A stretch of DNA of 64,000 nucleotides, taken from NCBI RefSeq assembly GCF_000814025.1, contig NZ_JWLL01000010.1, positions 62,001 to 126,000 on the forward strand, in the 5' to 3' direction. The DNA comes from Tateyamaria sp. ANG-S1 (lineage in GTDB: Bacteria; Pseudomonadota; Alphaproteobacteria; Rhodobacterales; Rhodobacteraceae). The notes beneath the pieces are model-generated. The model did not search any database. It was not told the origin of the DNA and was given only the letters and a program-made list of their open reading frames with translations. Of this stretch, positions 36,282 through 44,874 are shown one piece after another (the first letter of the stretch is position 1; every line of letters begins with the position of its first letter). Made by a program: the position numbers and the translations under genes.

Positions 36282-36680
36282 ATGGCCCTGAAGACAACTG
36301 CCGCCCAAATGGTCGCAGATGCGCGCGCCCGCATAAGGGAAGTTGAGACCACAGACGCCATCAAAATGGTCAATGACGCCGACGTGGTTATCGTCGATAT
36401 CCGCGACATACGCGAACGTCAGCGCAGCGGCTACATCCCCGGATCGGTACACGCCCCACGCGGCATGATCGAGTTCTGGGTGGACCCCGACAGCCCGTAC
36501 TTCAAGGACGTGTTCGGTCAGCCAGACAAGACCTACCTGTTTCACTGCGCCTCCGGCTGGCGATCGGCCCTCACCGTCGCCACATTACAAGACATGGGAT
36601 TTGATGCGGCACATCTGCGCGAAGGGTTTTCAACCTGGGAAGCGCAAGGAGGGCCGGTAGAGAAGGAGGACAAGACGTGA
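36282..36680 (+). CDS. Rhodanese-like sulfurtransferase
   Basis: 132 residues from the ATG at 36282, preceded by GGAG; an in-frame extension upstream looks non-coding. It is a single rhodanese domain: VVIVDIRDIRERQRSGYIPGSVHAPRGMIEFW, then the active-site loop LFHCASGWRSA with the persulfide-carrying Cys89, and a tail ending GGPVEKEDKT. Such proteins move sulfane sulfur between thiols. Its stop overlaps the GTG start of a metallo-beta-lactamase-fold gene, and this pairing is common for persulfide oxidation. Cytoplasmic; no signal peptide is visible. Confidence 0.9.
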   Translation: MALKTTAAQMVADARARIREVETTDAIKMVNDADVVIVDIRDIRERQRSGYIPGSVHAPRGMIEFWVDPDSPYFKDVFGQPDKTYLFHCASGWRSALTVATLQDMGFDAAHLREGFSTWEAQGGPVEKEDKT

Positions 36681-37552
36681 CACCAGACATGACCTGCCAT
36701 CCGATTGTAACACCGTTCTTTGATGAACGATCCAACACCATCTCGTATGTTGTGCAGGAGCCCAACGGACGGGCCTGTGCAGTAATCGACGCCGTGATGG
36801 ACATTGACTATGCCGCAGGTGCTTTGAATTTCGACGGCGCGGACAGGATCATAGCCCATATCCGCGCCAATGACCTGCAACTCGACTGGATCATTGAAAC
36901 CCACGTCCACGCCGATCACCTGTCCGGTGCGCCATACATACAGGACGCCCTTGGCGGCAAAATCGGCATCGGTGCCAAAATCACCGAAGTGCAGGACACC
37001 TTTGGAAAGGTGTTCAACGAAGGCACCGAATTCCAGCGGGATGGCTCGCAATTCGATGCGCTTTTCAAAGATGGCGACACCTACGAAGTTGGCGCAATGA
37101 CCTGTTTTGCCATCCACACACCCGGCCATACACCGGCCTGCATGGTGCATGTGATGGGCGATGCAGCCTTTGTCGGCGATACGCTATTCATGCCGGACGG
37201 CGGCTCCGCCCGTGCGGATTTCCCCGGCGGCGATGCGGGCCAGCTTTATGACAGCATTATGCGCGTTCTGTCCCTGCCCGACGCGATGCGCCTGTTTATT
37301 TGCCACGACTATGGTCCCGGCGGGCGGGCTATTGCATGGGAAACCACGGTGGCCGAAGAACGGGAAAACAACATCCATGTAGGCGGAGGCAAATCACGCG
37401 CGGATTTCATCAAGTTCCGAACCGAACGGGACGCGCAGCTCGCAATGCCAAGCCTGATCATTCCAGCATTGCAGGTGAACATGCGGGCGGGCGAGATCCC
37501 GCGCGATGATGCGGGCGACATGGCGCTCAAGGTGCCGTTGGGCAAGCTGTAG
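36677..37552 (+). CDS. Metallo-beta-lactamase-fold hydrolase, persulfide-dioxygenase-like (ETHE1/Blh type)
   Basis: 291 residues from the GTG at 36677, with AGGAGGA 6 nt upstream; an ATG at 36689 is too far from it. The metal-binding motif is IIETHVHADHLSGAPY (about residues 72-88), followed by HTPGHTPACMVHVMGDAAFVGDTLF and the final LFICHDYGPGGRAIAWETT. This layout is that of persulfide dioxygenases and Blh-type sulfur hydrolases, which oxidise glutathione persulfide to sulfite using one iron. The operon partner rhodanese supports sulfur-oxidation or sulfide-detoxification use. A glyoxalase II role is less likely because only the ETHE1-like segments are seen. The gene is followed by four hairpins. 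Confidence 0.85.
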   Translation: MTPDMTCHPIVTPFFDERSNTISYVVQEPNGRACAVIDAVMDIDYAAGALNFDGADRIIAHIRANDLQLDWIIETHVHADHLSGAPYIQDALGGKIGIGAKITEVQDTFGKVFNEGTEFQRDGSQFDALFKDGDTYEVGAMTCFAIHTPGHTPACMVHVMGDAAFVGDTLFMPDGGSARADFPGGDAGQLYDSIMRVLSLPDAMRLFICHDYGPGGRAIAWETTVAEERENNIHVGGGKSRADFIKFRTERDAQLAMPSLIIPALQVNMRAGEIPRDDAGDMALKVPLGKL

Positions 37553-37652
37553 CGGTCTTTGACGCAAAGACCCGCTGGAAATCGGCGCGATTTCCGGTCC
37601 CAACTGCGGCTTTCTGCGTCAGAAAGCCCACGGAGTTTGCGTCAAACTCCGT
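37552..37652. repeat. Cluster of four small 3-nt-loop hairpins between convergent genes
   Basis: Four tandem stems fill the 100-bp gap. H1: GGTCTTTG/CAAAGACC, 37554-37572, loop ACG. H2: GGAAATCG/CGATTTCC, 37577-37595, loop GCG. H3: GGCTTTCTG/CAGAAAGCC, 37608-37628, loop CGT. H4: ACGGAGTTTG/CAAACTCCGT, 37630-37652, loop CGT. H1 and H4 share the core TTTGACGCAAA in opposite orientation, and H3 is a variant (TCTGACGCAGA read on the minus strand). The last stem reaches the panC stop codon, so it may act as terminator for one or both convergent genes. They look like related extragenic palindromic elements. Confidence 0.75.
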
Positions 37653-38507
37653 TTACCTGGCCAAAGGCACGTCGATATTGTCGATCAACCGCACCCCCGC
37701 CATGTAAACGGCGGCAAACAATCGCGCCGGTGTGCCCGCCCGTTCAATCAAGCTGAACGTATCGTTTGTCCGCATCTCCAGATAGTCGATGTCGCCGAAC
37801 CCCGCCGCGGCCAGACGCGCCTCGGCATTTGGCAGCAGATCAGCCATAGATGCCCCCTGCCCCAACTGATCAACCATGTCTTCCATGACCTCGTTCAGCG
37901 CCGACGCACGGCTGCGCGCCTGATCCGACAACAGCAGGTTGCGTGATGACATGGCCAGCCCATCAATCTCCCGGATGGTCGGGCAGCCCACCACCTTAAC
38001 CCCGAGGTCCAAATCACGCGCCAACCGCCGGACGACCTGCAATTGCTGAAAATCCTTCTCCCCGAAAAACGCCAGATCGGCGGAGGTTTGGGTAAAGAGT
38101 TTCGTGACAATCGTGGCGACCCCATCAAAATGACCGGGCCGATGCGCCCCGCACAGCACGTTGGTCAAGCCATCAACGCTTACAGTGGTGGCAAAGCCGT
38201 CCGGGTACATCTGCGCACCGTCAGGCACGTAAATCGCATCGACAGCAAAGCGCTCCAGCTTGCGCGCGTCCTCGTGCTCGGTCCGGGGATAATTCGCGAG
38301 GTCCTCGGGATTGTTGAACTGCTTGGGGTTCACAAAGATGGTCACGATCACCCGGTCGCTCATCTCCTTGGCACGCGCCACGAGGCTCAGGTGCCCGTCA
38401 TGCAGCGCACCCATGGTCGGCACCACGCCAATCGTTTCGCCCGCCCTCTGCCAACCGCGCGTCATCTGTCGCAACTCGGCCAAGGTACGCACAATTGGCG
38501 CAGTCAT
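37653..38507 (-). CDS. panC: Pantothenate synthetase
   Basis: 284 residues, the family norm. It carries the nucleotidyltransferase motifs [15 protein letters not shown] (HxGH type) and [16 protein letters not shown], plus [18 protein letters not shown] with the KMSKS-like element. It joins pantoate and beta-alanine with ATP to make pantothenate for coenzyme A. It overlaps panB by 4 bp (ATGA). It is convergent with the metallo-hydrolase gene across the hairpin cluster. No anomaly is seen. Confidence 0.96.
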   Translation of the reverse strand: MTAPIVRTLAELRQMTRGWQRAGETIGVVPTMGALHDGHLSLVARAKEMSDRVIVTIFVNPKQFNNPEDLANYPRTEHEDARKLERFAVDAIYVPDGAQMYPDGFATTVSVDGLTNVLCGAHRPGHFDGVATIVTKLFTQTSADLAFFGEKDFQQLQVVRRLARDLDLGVKVVGCPTIREIDGLAMSSRNLLLSDQARSRASALNEVMEDMVDQLGQGASMADLLPNAEARLAAAGFGDIDYLEMRTNDTFSLIERAGTPARLFAAVYMAGVRLIDNIDVPLAR

Positions 38508-39337
38508 GCCTTGGCTCCCGGAACGACGTCTGCAAAGACATGCTCCGGCCCGGGAAAACGACGCGCGCGCACGTCCTCAGCATAGGCGCCGATGGCTGCT
38601 TCACCGACTTTGCCCAGTTCCGCATAACGCTTCACGAACTTGGCCTTGAAGGCAGTGAACAGGCCCAACATGTCATCCACCACGAGGATCTGGCCGTCGC
38701 AGCCTGCGGACGCACCGATACCGATGGTCGGAATCTCGACGGCTTCGGTGATGTCGTTGGCAAGCCTTTCCGGCACCTTCTCCAACACCACGGCAAAGGC
38801 TCCGGCCGCCGCAACGGCCTCTGCATCCGCCTTCAGCGCAGCCCCTGCGTCACCCCGGCCCTGTACCTTGTAGCCGCCCAGCGTGTTGATGGATTGCGGG
38901 GTCAGGCCCACATGCGCCATCACCGGAATACCCCGCGCCACAAGGAACGCGATGGTGTCGGCCATCGCCACGCCCCCTTCCAGCTTCACCGCCCCCGCAC
39001 TCGTCTCTGCCATCAGGCGGGCTGCATTCCGGAACGCCTGTTCGGGGCCTTGCTCGTACGAGCCAAAAGGCATGTCGATCACCATCATCGCCGACGACAG
39101 CCCCCGCGCGACGGCCTGCCCGTGCATCACCATCATCTCCATCGTCACCCCCAGGGTCGACGGCAAACCATGCAGCACCATGCCAACGCTGTCGCCAACC
39201 AGAACAAAATCGCAATGGGCATCCATCATCTGCGCCATTGGTGTTGTGTAGGCGGTCAAACTGACAATGGGCGTGCCGCCCTTCATGGCGCGAATGTCGT
39301 CGGGCAAAGGGGCGGTCTTGCGGGCGGTGGCGCTCAT
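38504..39337 (-). CDS. panB: 3-Methyl-2-oxobutanoate hydroxymethyltransferase (ketopantoate hydroxymethyltransferase)
   Basis: 277 residues from the ATG at 39337, where [57 protein letters not shown] begins as expected for PanB. A frame upstream of this point lacks homology. Magnesium and substrate motifs ([22 protein letters not shown]) are intact. It forms ketopantoate from 2-oxoisovalerate and methylene-tetrahydrofolate. It is divergent from the binding-protein gene at 39482, with 144 bp between them presumably holding both promoters. Confidence 0.96.
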   Translation of the reverse strand: MSATARKTAPLPDDIRAMKGGTPIVSLTAYTTPMAQMMDAHCDFVLVGDSVGMVLHGLPSTLGVTMEMMVMHGQAVARGLSSAMMVIDMPFGSYEQGPEQAFRNAARLMAETSAGAVKLEGGVAMADTIAFLVARGIPVMAHVGLTPQSINTLGGYKVQGRGDAGAALKADAEAVAAAGAFAVVLEKVPERLANDITEAVEIPTIGIGASAGCDGQILVVDDMLGLFTAFKAKFVKRYAELGKVGEAAIGAYAEDVRARRFPGPEHVFADVVPGAKA

Positions 39338-39481
39338 CTTCGGGCCTTTCGCTGGTCGTTTCGTGGGCGCAGATACCAGCCTTCCGCCCTCTGCGCCACT
39401 GAACAAAAGGCGCACCAGACTTGCGCGACGCCACGTTTGCGGGAAAGCTGTCTTTGAACCGGACCGACAGGGGAGACCGCC

Positions 39482-40951
39482 ATGTTCCACCGACTGCTGA
39501 TGACCACCGCCGCCATCGCTTTAGCCTCAAGCGCGTGGGCCAAGACCGACATCACCGTGGCGATCCAGCTCGAACCCCCGCATCTCGACCCGACCTCAGC
39601 GGCAGCTGGCGCCATCGACTCGGTGCTCTATTCCAACGTGTTCGAGGGGCTCACCCGCTTCATGGGCGACGGATCGGTCGTGCCAGGCCTCGCCGAAAGC
39701 TGGGAAATCTCGGATGATGGACTGACCTACACCTTCACCCTGCGCGACGGTGTGACATTCCACGACGGCACCACCATGGATGCCGAAGACGTCAAGTTCA
39801 CCTTCGACCGCATCCTCGCCGAAGACAGCGCCAACGCACAGAAAGCGCTCTATGCCGCCATCAGCACGGTCGAGATTGTAGACCCGCAAACTGTGCAGAT
39901 GACGCTGTCGGAACCCAACGGCAACCTGCTCTTCAACCTCGCCTGGGGCGATGCGGTGATCGTGGCCCCCGATAGCATCGAGACCATCAAACAGCAGCCG
40001 ATCGGCACGGGCCCCTTCAAATTCGACAACTGGACCCAGGGCGACAGCATCCGGATCAGTCAATATGACAGCTACTGGGGGGACGCCCCCGCCCTAACAG
40101 AAGCCACGTTCAAATTCATCTCAGACCCGACCGCGGCCTTTGCTGCCGTGATGGCCGAGGATGTGGACGCCTTCATCGGCTTCCCGGCGCCCGAGAACCT
40201 GCCTCAGTTCGAAGCTGACCCGCGTTTTCAGGTCCTGATCGGGTCAACCGAAGGCGAAACGATCCTGTCCACCAACAATGCGGTGGCCCCCTTCGACGAC
40301 CTGCGCGTGCGGCAGGCGGTGGCCCACGCCATCGACCGGCAGGCGATCATCGACGGAGCCATGTTTGGCTACGGCACACCCATCGGCACCCATTTCGCAC
40401 CGCACAACCCGGCTTATGTCGATTTCACAGGTGGTTCCGCCTACGACCCGGAAAAAGCGCGCGCCCTGCTGGCCGAAGCAGGCATGGCCGACGGGTTCGA
40501 GACCACTCTGCATCTGCCGCCGCCCTCCTACGCCCGCCGCGGGGGTGAGATCATCGCCGCCCAATTGGCCGAGGTCGGGATCAGGGCCGAGATCATCAAT
40601 GTCGAATGGGCCCAATGGCTCGAAACCGTGTTCCGAGGCAAGAACTTCGGCCTGACCATCGTCAGCCACACCGAGCCAATGGACATCGGGATCTACGCAA
40701 ACCCCGACTACTACTTCCAATACGACAACCCCGCCTTCCAGGAACTGATCGCGACGCTCAACAGCACCACCGACCCTGATACGCGCACCAACCTGATGGC
40801 CAAGGCGCAGGAAATGATCGCCAACGACGCAGTCAATGGCTACCTGTTCCAGCTCGCGCAGCTGGCGGTGGCCAAGGCAGAGCTTCAGGGCCTCTGGACC
40901 AACATGCCAACACAGGCGACAGACCTCACAGGCGTAAGCTGGGCCGAATAA
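39482..40951 (+). CDS. Periplasmic oligopeptide/dipeptide-type ABC transporter binding protein (family 5)
   Basis: 489 residues with a Sec signal peptide at the start ([20 protein letters not shown], cleavage after AWA near residue 20). The family 5 body includes [59 protein letters not shown] and [10 protein letters not shown]. It is the ligand-capture part of a Dpp/Opp-type importer; the ligand cannot be read from sequence. No permease gene follows directly. The matching permease and ATPase genes start 3 kb downstream at 43927 after an unrelated-looking insertion of four genes, so they are probable partners by proximity only. Confidence 0.93.
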   Translation: MFHRLLMTTAAIALASSAWAKTDITVAIQLEPPHLDPTSAAAGAIDSVLYSNVFEGLTRFMGDGSVVPGLAESWEISDDGLTYTFTLRDGVTFHDGTTMDAEDVKFTFDRILAEDSANAQKALYAAISTVEIVDPQTVQMTLSEPNGNLLFNLAWGDAVIVAPDSIETIKQQPIGTGPFKFDNWTQGDSIRISQYDSYWGDAPALTEATFKFISDPTAAFAAVMAEDVDAFIGFPAPENLPQFEADPRFQVLIGSTEGETILSTNNAVAPFDDLRVRQAVAHAIDRQAIIDGAMFGYGTPIGTHFAPHNPAYVDFTGGSAYDPEKARALLAEAGMADGFETTLHLPPPSYARRGGEIIAAQLAEVGIRAEIINVEWAQWLETVFRGKNFGLTIVSHTEPMDIGIYANPDYYFQYDNPAFQELIATLNSTTDPDTRTNLMAKAQEMIANDAVNGYLFQLAQLAVAKAELQGLWTNMPTQATDLTGVSWAE

Positions 40952-41061
40952 GCGCAAGGTCCCCGCTTCCCTGTTTTAAAAAATCCTCCCCGAAGGACCG
41001 ATCCGCCAAGGAGCCGTTCGGGGAATTCAAAGTCCATCGCGCCAATGTCAGAGGACACCCA

Positions 41062-41457
41062 ATGATCATCCATCCCGCAGGCAGCCGTGCCAGCTTACGC
41101 GCCAACCCAGACTATTTCACAGGCGACGTCTGGCAGGGCCCGATCATCTCAACCGAAGCACCCGCCCGGCTACAGGCCCTCTTGGTCCACTTCGCGCCGG
41201 GTGCCCGCACCGCCTGGCACACGCACCGGTTGGGTCAGACACTTCATGTCACACAAGGCACAGGCCTAATCTGCCTGCGCGGCGAGACACCGCAGATAAT
41301 CCGCGCAGGTGACACCGTATGGATCCCGCCGGGGGTCGAACACTGGCATGGCGCGGGACCGGACACTGCCATGTCACACATCGCCATGCAGGAGGCTGAA
41401 GACGGCGCGGCTGCAACATGGCTCGAACAGGTCAGCGACACGGACTACGGCGGATAG
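41062..41457 (+). CDS. Cupin-domain protein
   Basis: 131 residues, a single small cupin. The two conserved motifs are visible: TAWHTHRLGQTLHVTQGTGLICLRG (metal-binding HTH pattern) and GDTVWIPPGVEHWHGAGP. This (R)-HxH.. small cupin group is often annotated as carboxymuconolactone-decarboxylase-associated or as a quercetinase-like oxidoreductase, but function is not assignable here. It follows the binding-protein gene on the same strand by 110 bp and converges with the AcuC-like gene, with a GC-rich inverted repeat between. Confidence 0.85.
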   Translation: MIIHPAGSRASLRANPDYFTGDVWQGPIISTEAPARLQALLVHFAPGARTAWHTHRLGQTLHVTQGTGLICLRGETPQIIRAGDTVWIPPGVEHWHGAGPDTAMSHIAMQEAEDGAAATWLEQVSDTDYGG

Positions 41458-41463
41458 GTGAGA

Positions 41464-41479
41464 GGGGGGCCAGCCCCCC
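41464..41479. terminator. GC-rich hairpin between convergent cupin and deacetylase genes
   Basis: GGGGGG and CCCCCC pair across a CCAG loop (41464-41479), and a second C-run at 41490-41496 offers an alternative longer stem. There is no good T-run on the plus strand, so terminator function is tentative. Confidence 0.4.
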
Positions 41480-41500
41480 GGCTGCGCCTCCCCCCAGAGT

Positions 41501-42601
41501 TTATCTGGCAAGATGAAGGATCTTGTCGCGTACCTCGTCCCGGATAGGTCCGTTGCGTGGTGCGTCGCGCAGGTTTGTGAACCAATGCTCCGGCGGGTTC
41601 TTGCCGCGCCGGTTGCCGTCAAAGCGCAGCGCGCGCAGCACCTCTTCGCCCGCATATTCGACACGATCCGGGATCTCATAGCCACTCAACGTGGCCCAAA
41701 CCCCCGTCCAAAGCCGTCCGACTGACCATGGGTTGTATCCGCCACCGCCCAACACCAACAGGCGCGGTGCCATCCCGATCAGCGCTTGCACGACAGCCCA
41801 ATGGGCGTTGTTTGACAGGGACAAATGCGCCTGCGGGTCTTCCTCCACCGCATCCGCACCGCATTGCAGGACGATGGCGTCGGGCTTGAAGGCCGAAACA
41901 CGGAGCAAGATCACATCATCGCGGATCAACGCCATCTCGTCATCGTTCAAACCACGCGGAACGGGCAGGTTCACCAGCGTATCAGTCGCCTCAAGCGGCC
42001 CTGTACGCGGCCAAAGCCCGTCCTCGTGGACCGAGATCATCAGCACGTCCGGATCATCGGCAAAGGCCAACTCGACTCCGTCGGGGTGATGCGCGTCTAT
42101 ATCCACGTAGGCCACCCGCTGCGCCCCGTTGCGGCGCAGGGACAGGATCGCCAGAACGGGATCGTTGAGGTAACAAAACCCCCCTGCCCGATCCGGCATC
42201 GCATGATGCGTACCCCCGGCCGGGTGGTAGACAATGCCGCCATCCGCCAGAAGTTCCCCAGCCAGCAGCGACCCACCTGCCGCAGTCGCTGGGCGCCGGT
42301 ACATTTCCGGAAAAACGGGGTTGTTCGAAGTGCCAAGCGCGTGCCGCGACCTGACATCGGCGGTTACGGCCTGTGCCGCCTCAGCCGCGTGAAGCGCTGC
42401 AATATAGTCCGGCGTGTGCCAGATCGTCAGCGTGTCGGGCTTCGCACGCGGGCTGGGCACATAGGCGTCGCGCGGCAGCCAGCCCATGGCCCGGCTCAGA
42501 TCAATCACGGTCGACACCCGCGGCACCCTCAGCGGGTGCCACGGGCCATAGGACGATCCACGATAGATCTCCGATCCGATGAACAGCGGGCGGGGCAACA
42601 T
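41501..42601 (-). CDS. AcuC-like histone-deacetylase-family protein
   Basis: 366 residues from an ATG at 42601 (MLPRPLFIGSEIYRGSSYGPWHPLRVPRV). An upstream in-frame ATG at 42658 would add 19 residues and overlap the next gene. It has the zinc-dependent deacetylase motifs GGTHHAMPDRAGGFCYLNDP, YVDIDAHHPDGVE, SVHEDGLWPRTG and LGGGGYNP. The family removes acetyl groups from lysine side chains (AcuC acts on acetyl-CoA synthetase) or from acetylated polyamines. Wording and length are closest to AcuC. It is encoded with a flavodoxin-fold reductase on the minus strand, inside the binding-protein/permease gap. Confidence 0.85.
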   Translation of the reverse strand: MLPRPLFIGSEIYRGSSYGPWHPLRVPRVSTVIDLSRAMGWLPRDAYVPSPRAKPDTLTIWHTPDYIAALHAAEAAQAVTADVRSRHALGTSNNPVFPEMYRRPATAAGGSLLAGELLADGGIVYHPAGGTHHAMPDRAGGFCYLNDPVLAILSLRRNGAQRVAYVDIDAHHPDGVELAFADDPDVLMISVHEDGLWPRTGPLEATDTLVNLPVPRGLNDDEMALIRDDVILLRVSAFKPDAIVLQCGADAVEEDPQAHLSLSNNAHWAVVQALIGMAPRLLVLGGGGYNPWSVGRLWTGVWATLSGYEIPDRVEYAGEEVLRALRFDGNRRGKNPPEHWFTNLRDAPRNGPIRDEVRDKILHLAR

Positions 42602-42641
42602 CGCCCATAGATAGGCGGCCCGCCGTTCAAAACGAGGGGGA

Positions 42642-43211
42642 TCAAGCCGCGGCGGCACCCATCGTCTCTGCCCGCGACAACCAGCGGTCGATCTTTTCCG
42701 GTTTGGCGAGTTTCACGGATCCGAACATCACGACATTCCGAGGTTTGACGCCCACGAACTTCATCACCTGATTGCGCATCACACGACGCCCCGGGCTGCG
42801 ATAAATCAGAGTGTCGAGCCAGGTCGGCGTGTCCGCCGTGATAATCGCATCGCCCGTCCGCCCATCCAGCAGCTTGTCCCAACCGAGGCCCCGGTCATGG
42901 TACTTGTAGGCAAATCCCGATTGCAGGCCCGCGTCCATCACGGCCTTGGCCTGCGCGGGCATCGCGCCCCACCAGTAGGGGTGTACGATCATCACGTGAT
43001 CGGCCCAGCTAATGTTGTCCTGCCAGACCTGGATGTCGGGCGAAAGATCCTGCCCCTCGCTGTAACCAGCCTCGGGCGCCATGTCCGACAGGTGCATGAT
43101 CCGCACATCCGCCCCCTTGGCGCGGGCGCCTTTAGCATAGCGCTCGGCCAGTGCAGCGTTCAGCGATCCGGCCTTGGGATGCGCCACCCAGATGAAAACA
43201 CGTTTGGTCAT
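42642..43211 (-). CDS. Flavodoxin-fold NAD(P)H oxidoreductase (quinone reductase/MdaB-KefF type)
   Basis: 189 residues from the ATG at 43211. The flavin phosphate loop is VFIWVAHPKAGSLNAALAERY, and the HPYWWGAMPAQAKAVMDAGLQSGFAYKY block is typical of NAD(P)H:quinone oxidoreductases. It probably reduces quinones or electrophiles with FMN or FAD. It is divergent from the TetR gene, and three palindromic operators lie between the two starts, so it is very likely the regulator's direct target. Confidence 0.9.
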   Translation of the reverse strand: MTKRVFIWVAHPKAGSLNAALAERYAKGARAKGADVRIMHLSDMAPEAGYSEGQDLSPDIQVWQDNISWADHVMIVHPYWWGAMPAQAKAVMDAGLQSGFAYKYHDRGLGWDKLLDGRTGDAIITADTPTWLDTLIYRSPGRRVMRNQVMKFVGVKPRNVVMFGSVKLAKPEKIDRWLSRAETMGAAAA

Positions 43212-43232
43212 TTCGAAAACTCCATCGCTTGC

Positions 43233-43247
43233 TTGACACAGTGTCAA
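43233..43247. promoter_or_regulatory. TetR-family operator 1 (perfect palindrome)
   Basis: TTGACACAGTGTCAA is a perfect 15-bp palindrome with a central A, 22 bp upstream of the flavodoxin-fold gene start. It shares the TTGACA/TGTCAA half-sites with two further copies to the right. Confidence 0.8.
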
Positions 43248-43262
43248 TTGACAGCGTGTCAA
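43248..43262. promoter_or_regulatory. TetR-family operator 2
   Basis: TTGACAGCGTGTCAA has perfect 6-bp half-sites TTGACA/TGTCAA and one mismatched inner pair. It directly abuts operator 1 with no spacer. Confidence 0.78.
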
Positions 43263-43272
43263 CTATGTGCTT

Positions 43273-43289
43273 CTTGACATCATGTCAAG
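43273..43289. promoter_or_regulatory. TetR-family operator 3, overlapping the regulator start codon
   Basis: CTTGACATCATGTCAAG is a perfect 17-bp palindrome. It contains the ATG at 43282, so the regulator bound here would block its own start region. Half-sites match operators 1 and 2. Confidence 0.8.
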
Positions 43290-43914
43290 TGAAGTGATCG
43301 ACACCCCGACCAAAATTTTGCGCGCCACGCTGGAGCTGCTGGAAGCCCCCGGCGCCAAGCTGCCCACGATGTCTGACATTGCGCGGGCGACAGGGATCAG
43401 TCGGCAAGCGGTCTACCTGCATTTCCCCAGCCGCACCGACCTGCTGGTCGCCGCAACGCGCTATCAGGACCGGCAAAACCAAGTGGACGCCGCACTCGCC
43501 CCCAGCCGCGGCGCACGCTCCGGGGCCGAACGGCTCGACGCCTTTGTCACCGCTTGGGGGAACTACATCCCCAAGATCTACGGCGTGGCGCGGGCCATCA
43601 TGGCGGTAACGGACACGGATGCCGAGGCGGCGGCAGCCTGGAACACCCGCATGCAGGACATGCGCGAAGGCTGCGCGGCTGCCATCCAAGCGCTGGCGGA
43701 GGACGGCTCTCTGCCCCCAGACACCGACATCGAACAAGCCACCGACCTGCTCTGGACGCTGCTCTCGGTCCGCAATTGGGAGAACCTGACCCAAACCTGC
43801 GGCTGGTCGCAGGAGTGCTACATCGCCACGATCCGGGGACTTGCCATGGCCACCATCGCCCGCGACCTCGGCGCTCTGACGGACGTGCTTGCCTGCACAG
43901 ACCCGCCCGCCTAA
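43282..43914 (+). CDS. TetR-family transcriptional regulator
   Basis: 210 residues from the ATG at 43282; a GTG at 43267 would give 215 and neither has a clear ribosome site. The helix-turn-helix is MSDIARATGISRQAVYLHFPSRTDLLVAA (about residues 31-60). The ligand domain (60-210) is not assignable. It is divergent from the flavodoxin-fold reductase gene, with three tandem TTGACA-N-TGTCAA operators between the starts, one spanning its own start codon, which indicates autorepression and control of the reductase. It is followed 12 bp later by the permease genes, so those may also be under its control. Confidence 0.92.
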   Translation: MSSEVIDTPTKILRATLELLEAPGAKLPTMSDIARATGISRQAVYLHFPSRTDLLVAATRYQDRQNQVDAALAPSRGARSGAERLDAFVTAWGNYIPKIYGVARAIMAVTDTDAEAAAAWNTRMQDMREGCAAAIQALAEDGSLPPDTDIEQATDLLWTLLSVRNWENLTQTCGWSQECYIATIRGLAMATIARDLGALTDVLACTDPPA

Positions 43915-43926
43915 CGTCGTGGCTAC

Positions 43927-44874
43927 ATGCTGCGCTACACCCTCAAACGGCTCCTGTCGCTCATCATCAGCCTCGCCATCGCGTCGCTGGTCATCTTTAC
44001 GGTGATCGAGGTGGCACCGGGCGATCCCGCCTCCTTCATGCTGGGCATCAACGCAGCCGAAGATACGCTGGCCGCCCTGCGTGCTGAGTTGGGCCTCGAT
44101 CAGCCGAAATGGCAACGCTATCTCGCGTGGGTCGGCGGGATGCTTCAGGGCGATTTCGGCACCTCATACCAATACCGTACGCCCGTGTCCGAGATGATTG
44201 CCGACCGGCTTTGGGTGTCGCTACCACTCGCACTCTATGCCCTGACACTGTCGACGCTCATTGCATTTCCGGCGGGCATCTACGCCGCCTCGCGCCGGGG
44301 GAAAGCAAGCGATGTCGGCGTGATGGGCGCCACACAAATAGGCGTCGCCATCCCGAATTTCTGGTTCGCGATGATCCTAGTGCTGATCTTTGCCATCAAC
44401 CTGCGCTGGTTCAGCGCGGGCGGTTTCGCGGGCTGGGACAAGGGGTTTTTCGCCGCGATGAAATCCCTCACCCTGCCCGCCATCGCGCTCGCCCTGCCGC
44501 AAGCCGCCATCCTCGCACGGGTGATGCGGTCATCGCTGCTCGACGTGCTGGATGAGGACTTCATGCGCACCGCCCGGGCCAAGGGATTAAGCCGCGGCGC
44601 GGCGCTGCGCCGCCACGGATTGCGCAACGCGATGATCCCCGTGCTGACAATCCTCGGCCTACAATTCTCGTTCCTGCTGGCAGGAGGCATCATCATCGAA
44701 CAGGTGTTCTACCTGCCCGGCCTCGGGCGGCTCATTTTCCAAAGCATCTCTGCCCGCGACCTCATCGTCGTGGAGTCGGTCACGATGCTTCTCGTCTTTG
44801 CAGTGATCACGGTGAACTTCCTCGTCGACCTCGCCTATGCCGCCGTGGACCCAAGGCTAAGGGCGCGCGCATGA
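43927..44874 (+). CDS. Dipeptide/oligopeptide-type ABC transporter permease (DppB-like)
   Basis: 315 residues. The opening MLRYTLKRLLSLIISLAIASLVIFTVIEVAPGDPASFMLG and the EAA loop (DEDFMRTARAKGLSRGAALRRHGLRNAMIPVLT) are those of DppB/OppB permeases, with six hydrophobic segments. It starts 12 bp after the TetR gene and overlaps the DppC-like gene by 4 bp. With the following genes it forms a complete importer core; the likely binding protein is encoded at 39482. Confidence 0.94.
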   Translation: MLRYTLKRLLSLIISLAIASLVIFTVIEVAPGDPASFMLGINAAEDTLAALRAELGLDQPKWQRYLAWVGGMLQGDFGTSYQYRTPVSEMIADRLWVSLPLALYALTLSTLIAFPAGIYAASRRGKASDVGVMGATQIGVAIPNFWFAMILVLIFAINLRWFSAGGFAGWDKGFFAAMKSLTLPAIALALPQAAILARVMRSSLLDVLDEDFMRTARAKGLSRGAALRRHGLRNAMIPVLTILGLQFSFLLAGGIIIEQVFYLPGLGRLIFQSISARDLIVVESVTMLLVFAVITVNFLVDLAYAAVDPRLRARA

